A DNA stretch of 64,000 nucleotides, from assembly GCF_965363235.1 (NCBI RefSeq), contig NC_134848.1, positions 64,670,681-64,734,680 of the forward strand. Reading direction: 5' to 3'. Every line of letters begins with the position of its first letter. The first letter of the stretch is position 1. This DNA comes from Mytilus galloprovincialis. Lineage: Eukaryota > Mollusca > Bivalvia > Mytilida > Mytilidae. Positions 12,862-25,600 of the stretch are shown here, in pieces. The translations under genes were made by a program, and so were the position numbers. Below the pieces are notes generated by a model that worked only from the letters and a program-made list of their open reading frames with translations, searched no databases and was not told the origin of the DNA.

Positions 12862-12957
12862 TTACTTTCGCTTTGTATTTTTGTAATACTTTAACTTACT
12901 TTCGCTTTGTATTTTTGTAATACTTTAACTTACTTTCGCTTTGTATTTTTGTAAAAC
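12862..12957. repeat. 34-bp tandem repeat, about 2.8 copies
   Basis: TTACTTTCGCTTTGTATTTT begins at 12862, 12896 and 12930, an exact 34-base period. Confidence 0.95.
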
Positions 12958-12969
12958 TGTTGTTTTTTT

Positions 12970-13258
12970 TCAGGCACTATTAACTCGGTTCACTATGAAC
13001 TTTTCAGAATTTAAATTACCATTTACAGCAACACGACGGGTACCACATGTGGAGCAGGATCTGCTTACCCTTCCAGAGATCACCCCTAGTTTTTGGTGGG
13101 GTACGTGTTGTTTATTCTTTAGTTTTCTATGTTGTGTCATGTGTACTATTGTTTGTCTGTTTGTCTTTTTCATTTTTAGCCATGGCGCTGTCAGTTTATT
13201 TTAGATTTCTGAGTTTGACTGTCCCTTTGGTATCTTTCGTCACTCTTTTACACTGATT
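12970..13258 (+). mobile_element. 5'-truncated copy of the same retroelement tail
   Basis: It shares CATGTGGAGCAGGATCTGCT, TGGTGGGG...GTGTTGTTTATTC and GACTGTCCCTTTGGTATCTT with the 3765-4350 fossil. Only the tail is present. Small open frames across it are shadows of this repeat. Confidence 0.6.
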
Positions 13259-13259
13259 A

Positions 13260-14068
13260 ACGGTATTCATTTTTACTTCACTAAATGCGCAATTCGAAAT
13301 AACTGTTTCTTCCGTGATGCTCGAGGCCGAAATTTAAACACATCAAAAACGTTTCCAAAGAACGTATCAACCAAAAAGGACAACTAGTGCAAAAGAATAA
13401 ATATAAAATTACCGGAACAATATCTTAACATAATTAGATTGATATGTCATGTCTCTTAGTATTCGATAAGCCAATTCGAAAATAAAGCTAAACCACAATT
13501 AACTTGAATGTCAACTCCGACATTTATTCTGACATTTCAAACATTTTAGGGATAGAAACAACCAATTGCAGACACAATCCTTTGGCTATTGAAAAATCCT
13601 GAATTTGATGAAGTTGGTAAATAACAATCAATTTGAGTGCACCTTACGCACATTTTTTTTTACAATACATGGACGTTAAGTGAAGCTTGTGATCAACCTA
13701 TTTGACGGAGACAAAAAACAATACCTAGACAAATGTTTAAACAAGTGTTTTAAATCGAAAAGGACCTAAATTACAGCTTAATTCGACTGGTGTTATTATT
13801 AAGATTAGTCTGTCTTTAATAAAGTAATATGCTGTTTTAGTACTAGTATTAAAATCCGAGTCGCGCATCAATTTCAAATAACAAATTCATTTCATGTTGA
13901 GACACATTTCTAAATCATATTTTTACGATTACATTTGGAATTCGTTTGACTATTCTTCCTCCTATTTGGTTTCTTTATTGCATATAAATATCTTCTCCGG
14001 ATAAGTGTTGATACGTTGCTTATCGATAAATTTCAATTGGTCTTATAAATAAATTATTTATAAAGTAT
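13260..14068. other. Non-coding stretch downstream of gene A
   Basis: It includes the 3' flank of gene A. AATAAT/ATAAATAA sequences just past the stop (14040-14066 on the minus strand) are candidate poly(A) signals. Nothing else is seen. Confidence 0.45.
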
Positions 14069-16788
14069 TTACAACTTAGGACGAAGTCCCTTGTGTCTTT
14101 GTCTGATAGTAGAGGAATAAGGCATGGAAGACGACATTAAGGAAATAAATTCTGAAACATGAGAACTTCTGTTTGGCACTTGTTTGTGTGATATTTGATG
14201 TAAAAGACTCTCATCTGTTACGTTTGTTTGTTCAGCGTTGTTGCTACCTTCTTCAAAATACCCCTCAAGGACAGCATAATCATTATCATCAGTGATGAGT
14301 TTTGAAAAGTTTATATTATAATCTGTCAGTGGAATGTTTTTCTGTCGGCAGTATGAATTAAACCAATATTGATTAAACTTAGTCGTATCTGTTGACCCAT
14401 GTGGCGGACTTTGATGTATTTTCATCCATATTCTGTTCAAGTCCTTTTCTGAGAACTTAGTTGTTTTGTGTGTCTGACCGCTAGATGCAGATATATTGTG
14501 TCCCATTTTTAATGATGAATGCGGTCCATTTATGATTGTCGATTTTTCAATTTGAGACAATGACATCTTTGTATTTGCAAATTGTCCGACATATTTGCTG
14601 AACCTGTTTGATTTATGTTTATCAATAGAGGACGACAAAGTTGCGTTCGTCTCAACATATTGCATTTGATCTTCCTGCACGCTAGTGTGTACCAGAAGAG
14701 GTTGCTGTGTTGTGATATGCTGTTCTATAGTTTCATTTACTCCGTTCTCGTCATTTTTAACATTTATTTCCGCTTTTTGATTTTGTTTCACGATAGGTAT
14801 CGAATAAATGTATGGGTTATAACAATATGAGTATTCTGCGCCTTGTGGGAAAATGTATGGCTTTATATTTACCTGATATCGTGCCATATATGGATCTTCT
14901 GTTTTAAACCGGGAATAGTAATCCATCCGTTCATATTCCCTTTTTTGTTTGTAATATCTCGAGCTAAACTCTGATGAACCTGAATAGGGTGATTGCATGT
15001 TAATTTCTGTTACTGTTAGTTCAGGCTTCTTTTCAGATTGTGTTTCTTCCAGCATTGCTTGGGTACTAGTATACTGTATATCTATGGTAGCAGTTTGTGT
15101 AGATTGACATACAAATGGAAAATTACGCGTATACTGAGTCTCGTTTTGAAAAGTAGAGTTTGTATTCTTTTCAATGTTGTCTGTAATTGTTATTGAATAT
15201 TCATTAGAAGAAATTTCATGGGTCTGTGTGAATTTATCTACGAGATGATATACATAAGTGGAGTGTTCCATCTCACGTGTTGGGAACTCAAGAATATGCT
15301 CTACATTGATACGCTGATCACTTATTTTCACACTTCTGACTGTCGACTGATTGCGACACTGTTCGATACATAATGGATTCAGCGCTAATTTTTGACAATT
15401 GACAGAATCATCGGTTTTAATTCTCCGTCGCCATAATGAACAGTCTGTCATAATTTTTATAACTACCAAAGCAAGTATAAAAACAGCAAGAAGGCATCCG
15501 ACAATGATTTTCATGTTGCTAAAATCTGTAAAACAAGAATTCAATGCAGGAAATTTGTGTAATATAAAAGTATTGTTATGATTTTGTCCTTAACCACTAT
15601 TTTTAACACAAAAAATACGAAGATGTCGTATGATCGCCAATGAGCTTCAAATTAAAATTCAGACAATTTTGCGAGAATTAATTTTACTCATGATTCAACA
15701 ATGAAAAACATAGCAATAATGATTTCAGAAAACAGAGCAATTATGATTTCAGAAAACAATTTTTGCTGTAAAAGTTAAGATCTGCGAATTTATTTATGCA
15801 AAACATATTCCGCCACAACAAGCTCACTAATTAAAGCATTGTACAAATATTTGAATTACAATTAAAGTCAACAAATTTGTATGGAAAGTTTTGTGGAATT
15901 TACATATCTAATGATCAGTAAATGACTGAAATTGATTCCGTTCTACATTATCTTTATTGATAAGCGAAATAGTTTTTCTATTGTTTCTTCCAATCTCGAT
16001 GATAGTATACATCCTATTTATTTTCTTTTGATCTCCAGTATTTGAGGATATAGTACAGTTGCTATTTTACGGATTTTTTCCTTAATCTTACTGACTGATA
16101 ATTTCCATTCTTAGCACAGTAGAGTGATATCAAAAATTATCCCTAGAAACTAAGGGAGCAAGTGTCCGTTGCCAATGAAATTAACAACGTCGTGATAGGT
16201 GAAATAGCGCTAAATGGATTACCATTGGCCATCTCAACTCGTTTTCTTTTCTCTCTCTCGCCGGCCGTACCAACTTAAGCGATAAAATCAATATCGTTGA
16301 GATGATCAACGATTATCTATATATATCGGGTTTTAAATATATGTAATAATATATAATATGCAAACAAAAAAAGCTCACACACACACTTAAATTTTCAGAA
16401 TTTATTCTTTTAAAAAGGTACTGTAAAACTAGAAATTATCGCGAGGTATTTATTATTGCGAAAAATGCGAAAGAGTTAAAAACGAAATAATTTAAACTTG
16501 CATTTTGAAATATTTTATATAACTTAATTGTTGTCCATTCGTTCGATGTGTCAATCGATTTTGCCATTTGACTAGGGACTCTCCGTTATGAATTTCCCTC
16601 GGAGTTTAGTATTTTTTGTGATTTTTACATTTTTTTTAAATTGAATTTTTCTCAAAATCGTAAAAATTAAAAGCTCATTGAAGTCTATAATAACAAAAAC
16701 GCAATAGTAAATGCACGCAATAATTTCTGAATTTACAGTAGAAAAAAATGCGTAACACTTAAATCATTTGTCGTTTTCACTCACCCAT
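14069..16788 (-). CDS. Gene A: single-pass membrane protein with long cytoplasmic tail (paralogue of gene B)
   Basis: Two exons, read on the minus strand: 16788-16785 (ATG plus G) and 15525-14069. The acceptor is a TTTTACAG tract and the donor is GTGAGT. The joined product is 486 residues. It begins MDFSNMKIIVGCLLAVFILA, with a membrane helix at about residues 8-27 followed by RRR, so the N-terminus should face outward with almost no ectodomain. The tail aligns with gene B in several blocks (LNPL, SNEYSIT, MDYY, EKDL.RIW, KSN, GQF). It keeps two TQT tripeptides (about 101-103 and 144-146) and degenerate ones in the same ten-residue register. Compared with B it lacks about 75 residues after the helix together with the intron there, and about 24 residues at the C-terminus. 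I do not recognise a named family. A signalling or trafficking adaptor role is inference. Confidence 0.88.
16060..16325. mobile_element. Foldback (hairpin) element, diverged copy
   Basis: It matches the element at 33653-33920 in order: GCTATTTTAC, TAGAAACTAAG, TTAACAACGTCGT, CATCTCAACTCG, then the inverted arm ATCGTTGAGATGATCA. It lies in intron 1 of gene A. Confidence 0.65.
16545..16640 (+). repeat. Dispersed repeat, CTCGGAGTTCAGTA family (partial)
   Basis: Shares GTCCATTCGTTCGATGTGTC, TTTTGCCATTTGACTAGGGA and CCTCGGAGTTTAGTATTTT with the other copies. Confidence 0.6.
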
Positions 16789-17000
16789 CGTCTTTAGAAA
16801 AATATCACTTCGAAATTTTCATCGTTTAAAAATAGCTATTTATTTCCGTTTGAAAGATAAACGCGTGTTATTTAAAATTTGAAATACAAACTTCTTAATT
16901 ACATGATAAGTGAATTTAAATGTTAATATAACTTCCTATTATTAAAAAAATACAAACAAACCAGAAACATGTAATATACAGTTGTAATCAAATATAGCCT
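16789..17000 (-). promoter_or_regulatory. Upstream region of gene A, conserved with gene B, containing a tiny uORF
   Basis: About 200 bases upstream of the ATG exon of gene A align with the same region of gene B. Shared words include AGTGAATTTAAAT, an A-rich run and AACATGTWA-like sequence. Inside it, 16822-16805 (minus) reads ATG AAA ATT TCG AAG TGA, and its stop lies 16 bases before the main ATG. The block probably holds the 5' UTR and core promoter. I cannot place the transcription start. Confidence 0.5.
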
Positions 17001-17547
17001 TTCTTAACACATGTGACGATCGAACTGTTTTGAAACAGTATCTAGAATGGCCCTGTGACCTTCAGAACAGTCTCTAACACAATGTGTTCCATCCTATACA
17101 TGTGTTAACGATTCTTCCCTTGAACCGTCTTAACTTGAACATTTCTCTGGAAGACCTTAGCTTTAACAAACTTTCTGACAGATGTGGAGAGAGATTAGAA
17201 CTGATCAGGACTGTATTTACAACCATACATGTAGATAATATTCATATATTTTCAAGAGTGTTAAAAGGTTAATTCACAAAAATTTATGTAATAAAAGCAT
17301 ACATCTTTTTTTCAAATTATGATTCATTTATTTGATAAACAAAGTTGTTGCGCATAAATGTTTCTAATATGATTACCTGCATAATAGACTAATGATTATA
17401 TTATTGTTTCAAGGATAATATTTGCACTATTTTGATATAAAAGTTTCAGAACATGATACCGACATGTATTATTGACTTTAGTTGCTAACATCTATTTCAT
17501 TTGAATTCTGATAATAGATGATAATTATTTTGATTGGTTCTCAATGC

Positions 17548-17660
17548 TCTTCAACTTCGTACTTTATTTGGCCTTCTTAACTTGTTTTTTATTCAAACGT
17601 CACTGATGAGTCTTTTGTATACGAAACGCGCAGCAGGCGCAATTAAAAAAAAATTACTGG
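17548..17660 (+). repeat. Dispersed repeat, GACGAAACGCGCG family
   Basis: Contains CTCAATGCTCTTCAACTTCG, CGTCACTGATGAGTCTTTTG and ACGAAACGCGCAG. Confidence 0.7.
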
Positions 17661-17669
17661 TATGCATGA

Positions 17670-19400
17670 TCAGTCTCTAATCATACCACATCTAAATTTT
17701 ATATGCATCGTCATTATGCAATTTAATTTCGCGGAAGTGTTCGAAACCACATTGTGGAAATCTACATGCGTTAAAAAGTGAAATAACAACAAGCCAAACA
17801 TACCATAAAAGGTAGCCCTTGATATATACGCGTATTATTATTGTAGCCCTAGCACTTTACACAATTTAGTGCTTGATTTACAATGATCCAGGCATCAGGA
17901 CAAAATCCATCAGTAACATCATGACAGTACGAAAATAACCACCTGCTGTCAAGCTTCTAATGAGTTAGGGGAGATGCATTATATCCAGTAAAACTTTTGA
18001 ACATAAAACTACACTAAATGGTGAAGTTTAATGCAATATGAAAAATGTAAAACATAAATCGTCAATTGACTTTTCATTGGGTTAAGTGCAAGTTAAAAGT
18101 TAAATGGTTTCTTGTTGTTGACGGCCGTATGATGACCTATAGTTGCTTAGATCTACATGTACGTTATTTGATGTCTTTTGGTGGTTGTTTCATTGGGAAT
18201 CAAACCTCATGTTCTATGTAAGTGTATAATAAGTATATATTTTGACAAACATTCATGTCTTGTACATATAAATTTAAAGAAATGTAATTTAACATACGGA
18301 TTTAAATCATGTATTTTGATATACGGAATCATAGAAATACGAATGTAAAGTGCTGTGTATATGAATAAATCAGCAAATGTTTTACTCTATTTCAACCACG
18401 GCGATATAACCGTGTTATAAGTTTTTACATAACCAAAACATAATTATAACAATTAGGTACAAAACTTAATACGGATTTCATTGTGAAATGTAAGGCTATA
18501 TTTTCATTTCCCCCATGCAAAAAGGTTCCCTTTTTACATTTGATTTTGTTATAATGGATATATTGTGGTTGGTTTTCATTAGTGAAAACTGTATTGATGC
18601 TTCATTATTTGACCACCTAGGCTATATACGTTATATATTGACATGTTATATTCTATCAAACCTCAGACTTTGTCCTCGTTTAATATGAACAGGTTCATAT
18701 TTAACATATTGACGAAGCCCATAACTGATAAATATCAAAGTTAATTTCGTTTATATATCCATTGAACTAATATTTCTACCATTTAAGACTGTAAACATCT
18801 AAACTCGTTAAAAGATTTTACCCTGAAATTTGATTTTAAAACTCAGTGAAAAATAGGAAATAAGGAATTGTCTTAGGACGTGAAATTTATCAAAGTATCG
18901 ATTTACCATCACAAAAACACAAATACTAAATATTGAACCTTTAAAACAATTTTCAGATCAATTGCATATTAAAATAAAGATATACTCATCTAAGATACTA
19001 GCTTATGATTTAATATGGTAGGCTTTTAATTTGTCTTTAATATTCAGAGACGCTTAAAACAAAACTGGTGCAAACCCATACTATTTGCAAAAGTGAACAA
19101 CGACTTTTCCACCTAACAGTTACATGTATGCTTGATCCATGTAGGGCCAATATTGTCTCGATGAAGACACATTATTATCATATCATTAAAACATATGTTA
19201 TTCTACAAGTAGTAATTCATCAGGAGTTTTCTTTCTTTAACTGGATAATGATTTGTTTGATTAGCTTAAAAATTCAAATTACTATTTGGCATCCGATTTT
19301 TTGTAAACTACTGTTCCGGGAATTTACTATGGCATAAAATGTTATAAGTAATAACGTAAAAAAAAACCCGGCTGGTCGATAATGTCCTATACGCCAATTG
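17670..19400. other. Non-coding stretch between genes A and B
   Basis: It includes a dispersed repeat piece at about 18100-18220 (GACGGCCGTATGATGACCTA, TTGGTGGTTGTTTCATTGGG). No exon is seen; an 89-codon frame at 19068-19337 is unsupported. Confidence 0.45.
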
Positions 19401-19418
19401 ACACGGCGTATGAATGGG

Positions 19419-19470
19419 TATGAATGGGTTACAAATGTTGACCCGGGTCAACATTTGTAACCCATTCATA
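19419..19470. repeat. Perfect 52-bp palindrome without spacer
   Basis: Each arm is 26 bases and the centre is CCC|GGG at 19444/19445. Every base pairs by my check (left arm TATGAATGGG...GTTGACCC). A partial direct repeat of the arm tip (TATGAATGGG) precedes it at 19410-19419. It lies about 150 bases beyond the stop of gene B. Confidence 0.95.
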
Positions 19471-19616
19471 AAACAACTCTAAATTGGTGAATTTTTATGT
19501 TTGGAAACTTTATGTATATGAATTTTACTGCCATATCATATTAAAACAAACATTATTATATTTATATCGGACGTATATGACTTTAATGTAAAAATTTAAA
19601 TACATGTACATGAAAA

Positions 19617-22600
19617 CTAGCTAGGATACATTGTAGAACGATGAAGTTCGTCTGGTCTCATAGGTACATCATCAGGTAAAATATCTACAACTTGTGGTTG
19701 GAGTCTCTGATTTCTGTGCATCATAGTATCAGCATCAGGTCTGTAAGAGCCCATATGAGAAATAATCCCAGAAAACCGGGTGCTTCCGTTGTTCGGCTGG
19801 CTATGCGATGACTGATTTAATAGTCCTCCATTCTTAACGTTTGTTTGTTCAGAGTGGTCACTTACATCTTTAAGATATCTCTGAAGAACACCAGTTTCGT
19901 TTTCACCAGAGTAGATATTTGATTCATTTGTATCGTAATCGGCTGGTGGAATTTCTTGCACATTAGTGTCATATCGAACTTGCTTTAAGTAGTCAGGTGG
20001 TACTTCTAACTTAATGGACCCATTAGATCCATGTTGACGAGTTTGGTGTCTTGTATTCCATATCCTATGCAAGTCCTTTTCTGAAATAAGAGCTTTCCCA
20101 TATTTCATACCGCTAGATTTTGATTTATTTTGTCCTTGATTTGCTGATGATCGAGGTCCGCCATTGGCTTTTGATTGATTCTTTGCATTCATTCGTGAAA
20201 GAGAAATTTCATTATTTGAAAACTGTCCGAAATAATCTTTGTACTTGTTAGATTTATATACATCAACAGCGGATGATTTTGTCACATTCGTTTCAACCTT
20301 TTGAGTATTATCTTCTCGCACGATAGTTTGTACGGGAGGAGGTTGCTGTATAACGATATACTTTTCAATAATTTTAGTTTTTTCTACTTTTTCTCTTCGT
20401 TTCTTCACAGGTTTTTCCGATTCCGAAGATGCTACTGAATACACATCCTGATCGTAATAATATGGATATGCTTCGTCTGTTGGGTACATAAAAGGCATCA
20501 TATCAGCCGGATAAGGTTCCATGTAAGGATATTCCTGATGTGGGCCGTAATAGTAATCCATCCATTGTTCATATTGTTTTTCGTGATGATAATTATCTGA
20601 TGATTTTATACGGTCTGAATCTGATGGATATGAAACTGAATAGGGTGTATGAGTGTTTGTTGTTGTCACTGTTGGTTCTGGTTTCCTTTCAGGTTGTGGT
20701 TCTTCCTGTATTGTTTGTATTGTTTGAGTAGACTGAACTTCTATAGGAACAGTTTGTGTAAATTGAGATTCAGATTGAAAAGTCTGAGTAGCCTGATTTT
20801 CCGCTTGGAAAGTTTGTGTACATGAACTTGAATTGATTACTTTATTTTGAACATGTTCAATAATCGTTACAGGATTATTCTCAACTAACGCTGTTATTGA
20901 ATATTCATTAGAAACATTAGAAGGAATATCTAGTGTTTGTGTAGTCATATCCACTTGATTAGACGAATCGTCAGAACTAGCATCTATTTCACTTGTTGGG
21001 TACGCTATAGTCTGTTCTATGTTATCTCGCTCATCACTCGGTTGTACAAGTCGGCCTTCCGGTTGATAGAGAAGTTTTTCAGCATTCAATGGATTGACAG
21101 TATAGTATTCAACAGCCAATGGTTTACCATCTCCGACTTCATAGTACCGTACGGAGGATATACCATTCTGTTTAGTGTGAACTGGTTTTGTGGCAAGATA
21201 ATCCAGACTATTTTGGCTGAGTTGTCTACTTTGTAATGTTGTAGAAACTGTTTGCTCTTCAACAAAACGAGTACTAGAAATAAAAACAAAAAATTTGCAA
21301 GACCATCAATAATAAATTCACATACAGTATTAAATATGCAATGTGTATGAACTTAATCCATTGTTTATGTAACATACATTATTTACACATCATTATCATG
21401 TTTAGAATGAAAAGAAGCATTCGATTAAATTATTTTCCTAAATACAGTGTAGGAAGTTGCAATGACAATCGATTAAATACTCATTAGTATCTCTAGAATA
21501 TCTCTAGAAATGAAACCTCCACCTGCAGTAACATCCACTTATTGGTCGTAAATAAACTCAGCATGGATACAAAGTTTAAGAATTTGTGACCTAGACTATA
21601 ACTGATATACTGTCAGGTTACTTCTTCGTGCGTACTTTCAAAGGTACGCATTACTGTAAGTGCAATATTTTTTTCTTTCGTGGACATAACGTTGCATTAT
21701 ATAACTATAAACGAAACAATGAATGTTTACAGTCATATTGTGGTAATAGTGCCGTTTACGACTGTCATACAATTGAGCGTTTTAGCTAGCTATAAAACCA
21801 GTTTTAATCCACCATTTTCTACATGGGAAAATGCCTCCACAAAGTTAGGAATATGACAGTTTTTATCAATTCGTTTGATGTGATCTTGCCAATTGATTAC
21901 GTACTTTACGTCGGAGTTCGGTATTTATTTTAATTTTTCTTTTGATTACGAAATTTGATCAAGGATTGAAAGTTTGAAAATTATTTCCATTACCTATCAT
22001 CAGGTTCAGTTTTTAAATGATGAAGCCATATTTTGTATCTATTTCTAAATTTATACTAAAAATGTTCTGTTATAGAGAATCTTTTTCAAATGTTATTAGA
22101 AATTGTTATACAACATACATCTCCACCGACCGATTTTGTCTTGACACGGAAGATAAGATATCCTATGTGAGGAATTGTATTCAATCATTTAAATCAGAAC
22201 CAGAGCAGAAAAAATAATGGAAAAAAAAGAATATATCAAGCTTTTCTAAAAGGATGTGTTGCAAATAATCAAAATCTAGATATTATTTTTTTAGACCGTA
22301 CGGTGACTTATAAATGGTAATTTCTGTGTCATTTGGTCTCTTTCATAACATTGTCTTATTTACAATCATTTCACATCTTCTTTTGAATATCTACTTTATA
22401 TATAGTACTATCTTATTCACATCGACACTTGTACACATCCCTTAAAAATCATTTAATCATAAGGTATTCATACCGCTTTCCTGGATTCGCTTTCAGGGAA
22501 TTCAGGTAACGAAACAGTCTGTATTTTCTTTGTCTAAAAAGAATAAGATACCGACGATTATAATTCAATTGATATAGAATGTGCAAGCTGTCGCTAATTT

Positions 22601-25600
22601 AAATTGATATGTAAATGCATAACTACAATATTAACGTCCGAATTTTGGTTGCATTAATCCGTAGGGATCGGTTGCAATCACATTCCAAATTATCTTTTAT
22701 ATAGATCATAGACTTATTGTTATATCTAAAGAACATCAGTGTGTAGACGTTGATAGGCGATGGAGCGCCTTAAGTCAATGTTCAATTCTTTATAATTAAT
22801 TGAAAACAACAGTGCGATTACAACTATTCATTGATGAGTGAAGGTTAGGCTGTAGTCAATTAACAATTCTGTTATATTGAATTAAAACAACAGTGTGTAT
22901 TTCTTGATAAGCAATGGAGGCCTTAAGTCAATTTAGATTTTTTTAATAATTAATTAAATTGGTTATTTGCCTAAAGGTTTTATGTGGTAAAAACCTTATT
23001 TTATGTCGGTTTTTCTTGAAAAATTATTTTGTTTATGTTTGTTCTAAAGTTCTGTTAATTTCGGGGTCTTCAACGATAACACATCGGTTTTTTTTTAGTT
23101 TATTTAAAGACTTTCATTATTACAAGTAGAATATTATCATATGTAATTTGAATTTTGAAAGACAGAGTTACATTTAAAGTTAGTTTTATAACGAGGTAGA
23201 TAGGTCAAGACTAAACCAAATTAAGGATGTTTGCTGCTCAGTTTAAAAAAAAATAACTTTTCATAAAACTAGTATGTATTGATAGGGAATTAATTGAGGA
23301 ATCAAAACAACAAAAAAATATAGGGGTCAATGTGCTTGTTTTCGAGATATTAACCATTGGAATTTTGGCGGGAAAATGTTCTCTCTTGATTTTTCATAGC
23401 TTCATCATTGACCAGTTAAAAATCTCAAGTACTATTAAAAAATAAATAAAATTTTATAAGACTTTTACAAATGACTTTTAATCATACATGTAAAAGATTT
23501 ATAAAAAGAAAAATGGGGGTTCATGGGGAACAATTTTTAAGGCATTCAAATGGATAAAACCAGAGGATTCCGAAAATCTGACAAAAATTCAAAAACATGA
23601 CAAGCAGACATCCTTAAGCATCGAGCATAGTTTGCATCCTATTCTGCATACCTTTCTATGATATATATTCAGATCATGTCAACCCCTAGCTTCCCTTCCG
23701 AAAATTACTTACTTTTTAGCAGGAATAAATTTCTGTGCTTTAAGATATCCTTTTATATTTGTACTGAAAGAAATGCATATTTTCATTACAAAAAAGTGTC
23801 ATATTCATAAATGAATGGAGCAAAATGTGTGCGTACAATGAACAATTTTTTTTTCTTATACAATATTTTGAAAATAATCATCAATATGTATTATTCTTTT
23901 GAGTGTTGGTTTAACTTGACAAAGCTTTAGGGTGAAAATGAACACATTCGAAGTTTAAATTCATATATATATTTTACTAAATAGTGTCTATATAGTAGAA
24001 AGTGACAATAAAATATTGTTACAAAATAAAAATAAACTTTGTTGAATCAAAACAAAAAAAGATGTGTATGTTGAACAAAAACAGGTTAATTCCAATATCT
24101 TCTACATAATGATATGGATATACCAAGTGTGAAATATGACAGTTGTTTTCCATTTGTTTGTTGCGTTTGAGGTTTTGATTTTGTCATATGAGAAAGGAGT
24201 ATCTGTCTTAAATTTTCCTTGTAATATTTTGTCTATTTTCCTTTATACCTGCCATTAACATCCATTCTGTTGTTTGCTCTCGCTTTTCGTATTTTCCGTC
24301 GTCGTAGACAAAATTCTGCCACAATTATTATAATTATCAATGCGATTACGAAAACACCAACAAGGCAGCCAATCAAGATGTTTATACCGTGGGAATCTGA
24401 AAAGAAAAGAGATTTTGTTTTAAAATATGCGTTTGATAAAATTCTTGTACTTTAATTTTCCTATGTTTTTTGTAAATATCCAGTGATTTGATTTCAAATT
24501 GCTCAATATAACAAACTATGGTGAAATTTCTATATTTTAGTTGGTTTTCGTAATCACTTTGCTTTTTCATCACGTTCATATTCTCTCCTTTTTGATTGCT
24601 TTAATATGAATTTTAAAGTATGATTTCTGACACGGTTTGTCGGAAGTCGTTTATCTACTACTATGGCAACTCAATCAGTGATACAGGCCACACAAACATT
24701 TGTAAAGACAAGATTTCTATTTCGGTGTTGCATATGATACAGGGTGTGTTAACTCGTTTTTGAACTTGAGAACAACCCTGGATTTTAATGGGGTTTCCGT
24801 TTGTCTCTCTTTTGTTTTAAATGTTGGTTGCTCTTTAAACGTTTGTTACATTTTTCCATGTATTGTCAGTGTATTTCAGTCATAGAGATGACAGCATTAG
24901 TGATATTTCAATCAACCTCTCTAGTGTCGAACCGTGCTATAAATAAAAAATGTAAATTAATATACTTGCTAAATGAAGTTTTTTCTACGCGTGTCACATA
25001 ACTAGCTATAAAACCAACTTAAACACCCCGTTTTCTACACTAGAAAATGCCTGTAAAAGGTCAAGACTTATTCAGTGGTTATCGATTCGGTTGATGTGTC
25101 CACTATTGGATTTTCGCTTCAGACTTTTTCTATTTTTCTACTTACAAGTCTGAATTACAATATAGCGGATATAATATTAACTATATCCAATATTTAATAT
25201 AGAATTATAATTGTTTCAAATGGTTAAAAAAGCCATAGTACATATGTTGATTCAAAAAGCATGCGGTCGTTTACTGGTTATCTATTCCCAATCTAATTAT
25301 TTTACAAAATAAACCCGGACTTTCCAGGTTAGGAATCTTATAAATAACTAGAAAAATCCCTCGAGAGTGAGAAAATTATTTATGTTAAAATGATTCACTG
25401 AGTTGCAGTCTTTCGTAGAGATCTATTAGAGTGAAACATGATAATTTGGAAAACAACACAAAAAATGCTATCGTTAGTTTTGTTTAAAAAGATAATAAAG
25501 ATGAATAATAGTTCAACCATTTGTTGTTAATGACTTTTGAACATATTTCACATAGCCTTTTCAATAATATGTAATGAATATAATACATATACACTAGAAA

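Larger units (their letters stand above)
15526..16784 (-). other. Gene A intron 1
   Basis: The intron runs from GTGAGT to TTTTACAG on the minus strand. It contains a foldback element (about 16060-16325), part of a dispersed mussel-type repeat (about 16545-16640) and a short piece of another dispersed repeat near 15610-15645. I see no further coding sequence in it. Confidence 0.7.

Noticed and set aside
12862-12957. CRISPR-like array
   Set aside because: Plain 34-bp tandem repeat without spacers, in a eukaryotic setting.
22474-22518. Reading the cassette as TVSLPEFPESESRKA
   Set aside because: Needs phase 0 on both sides, but the flanking gene B exons meet in phase 2.
23700-23745. 20-base exon-like segment in gene B intron 2
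   Set aside because: Bounded by AG and GTAAGT, but its length shifts the frame and leads to an early stop in every combination tried.
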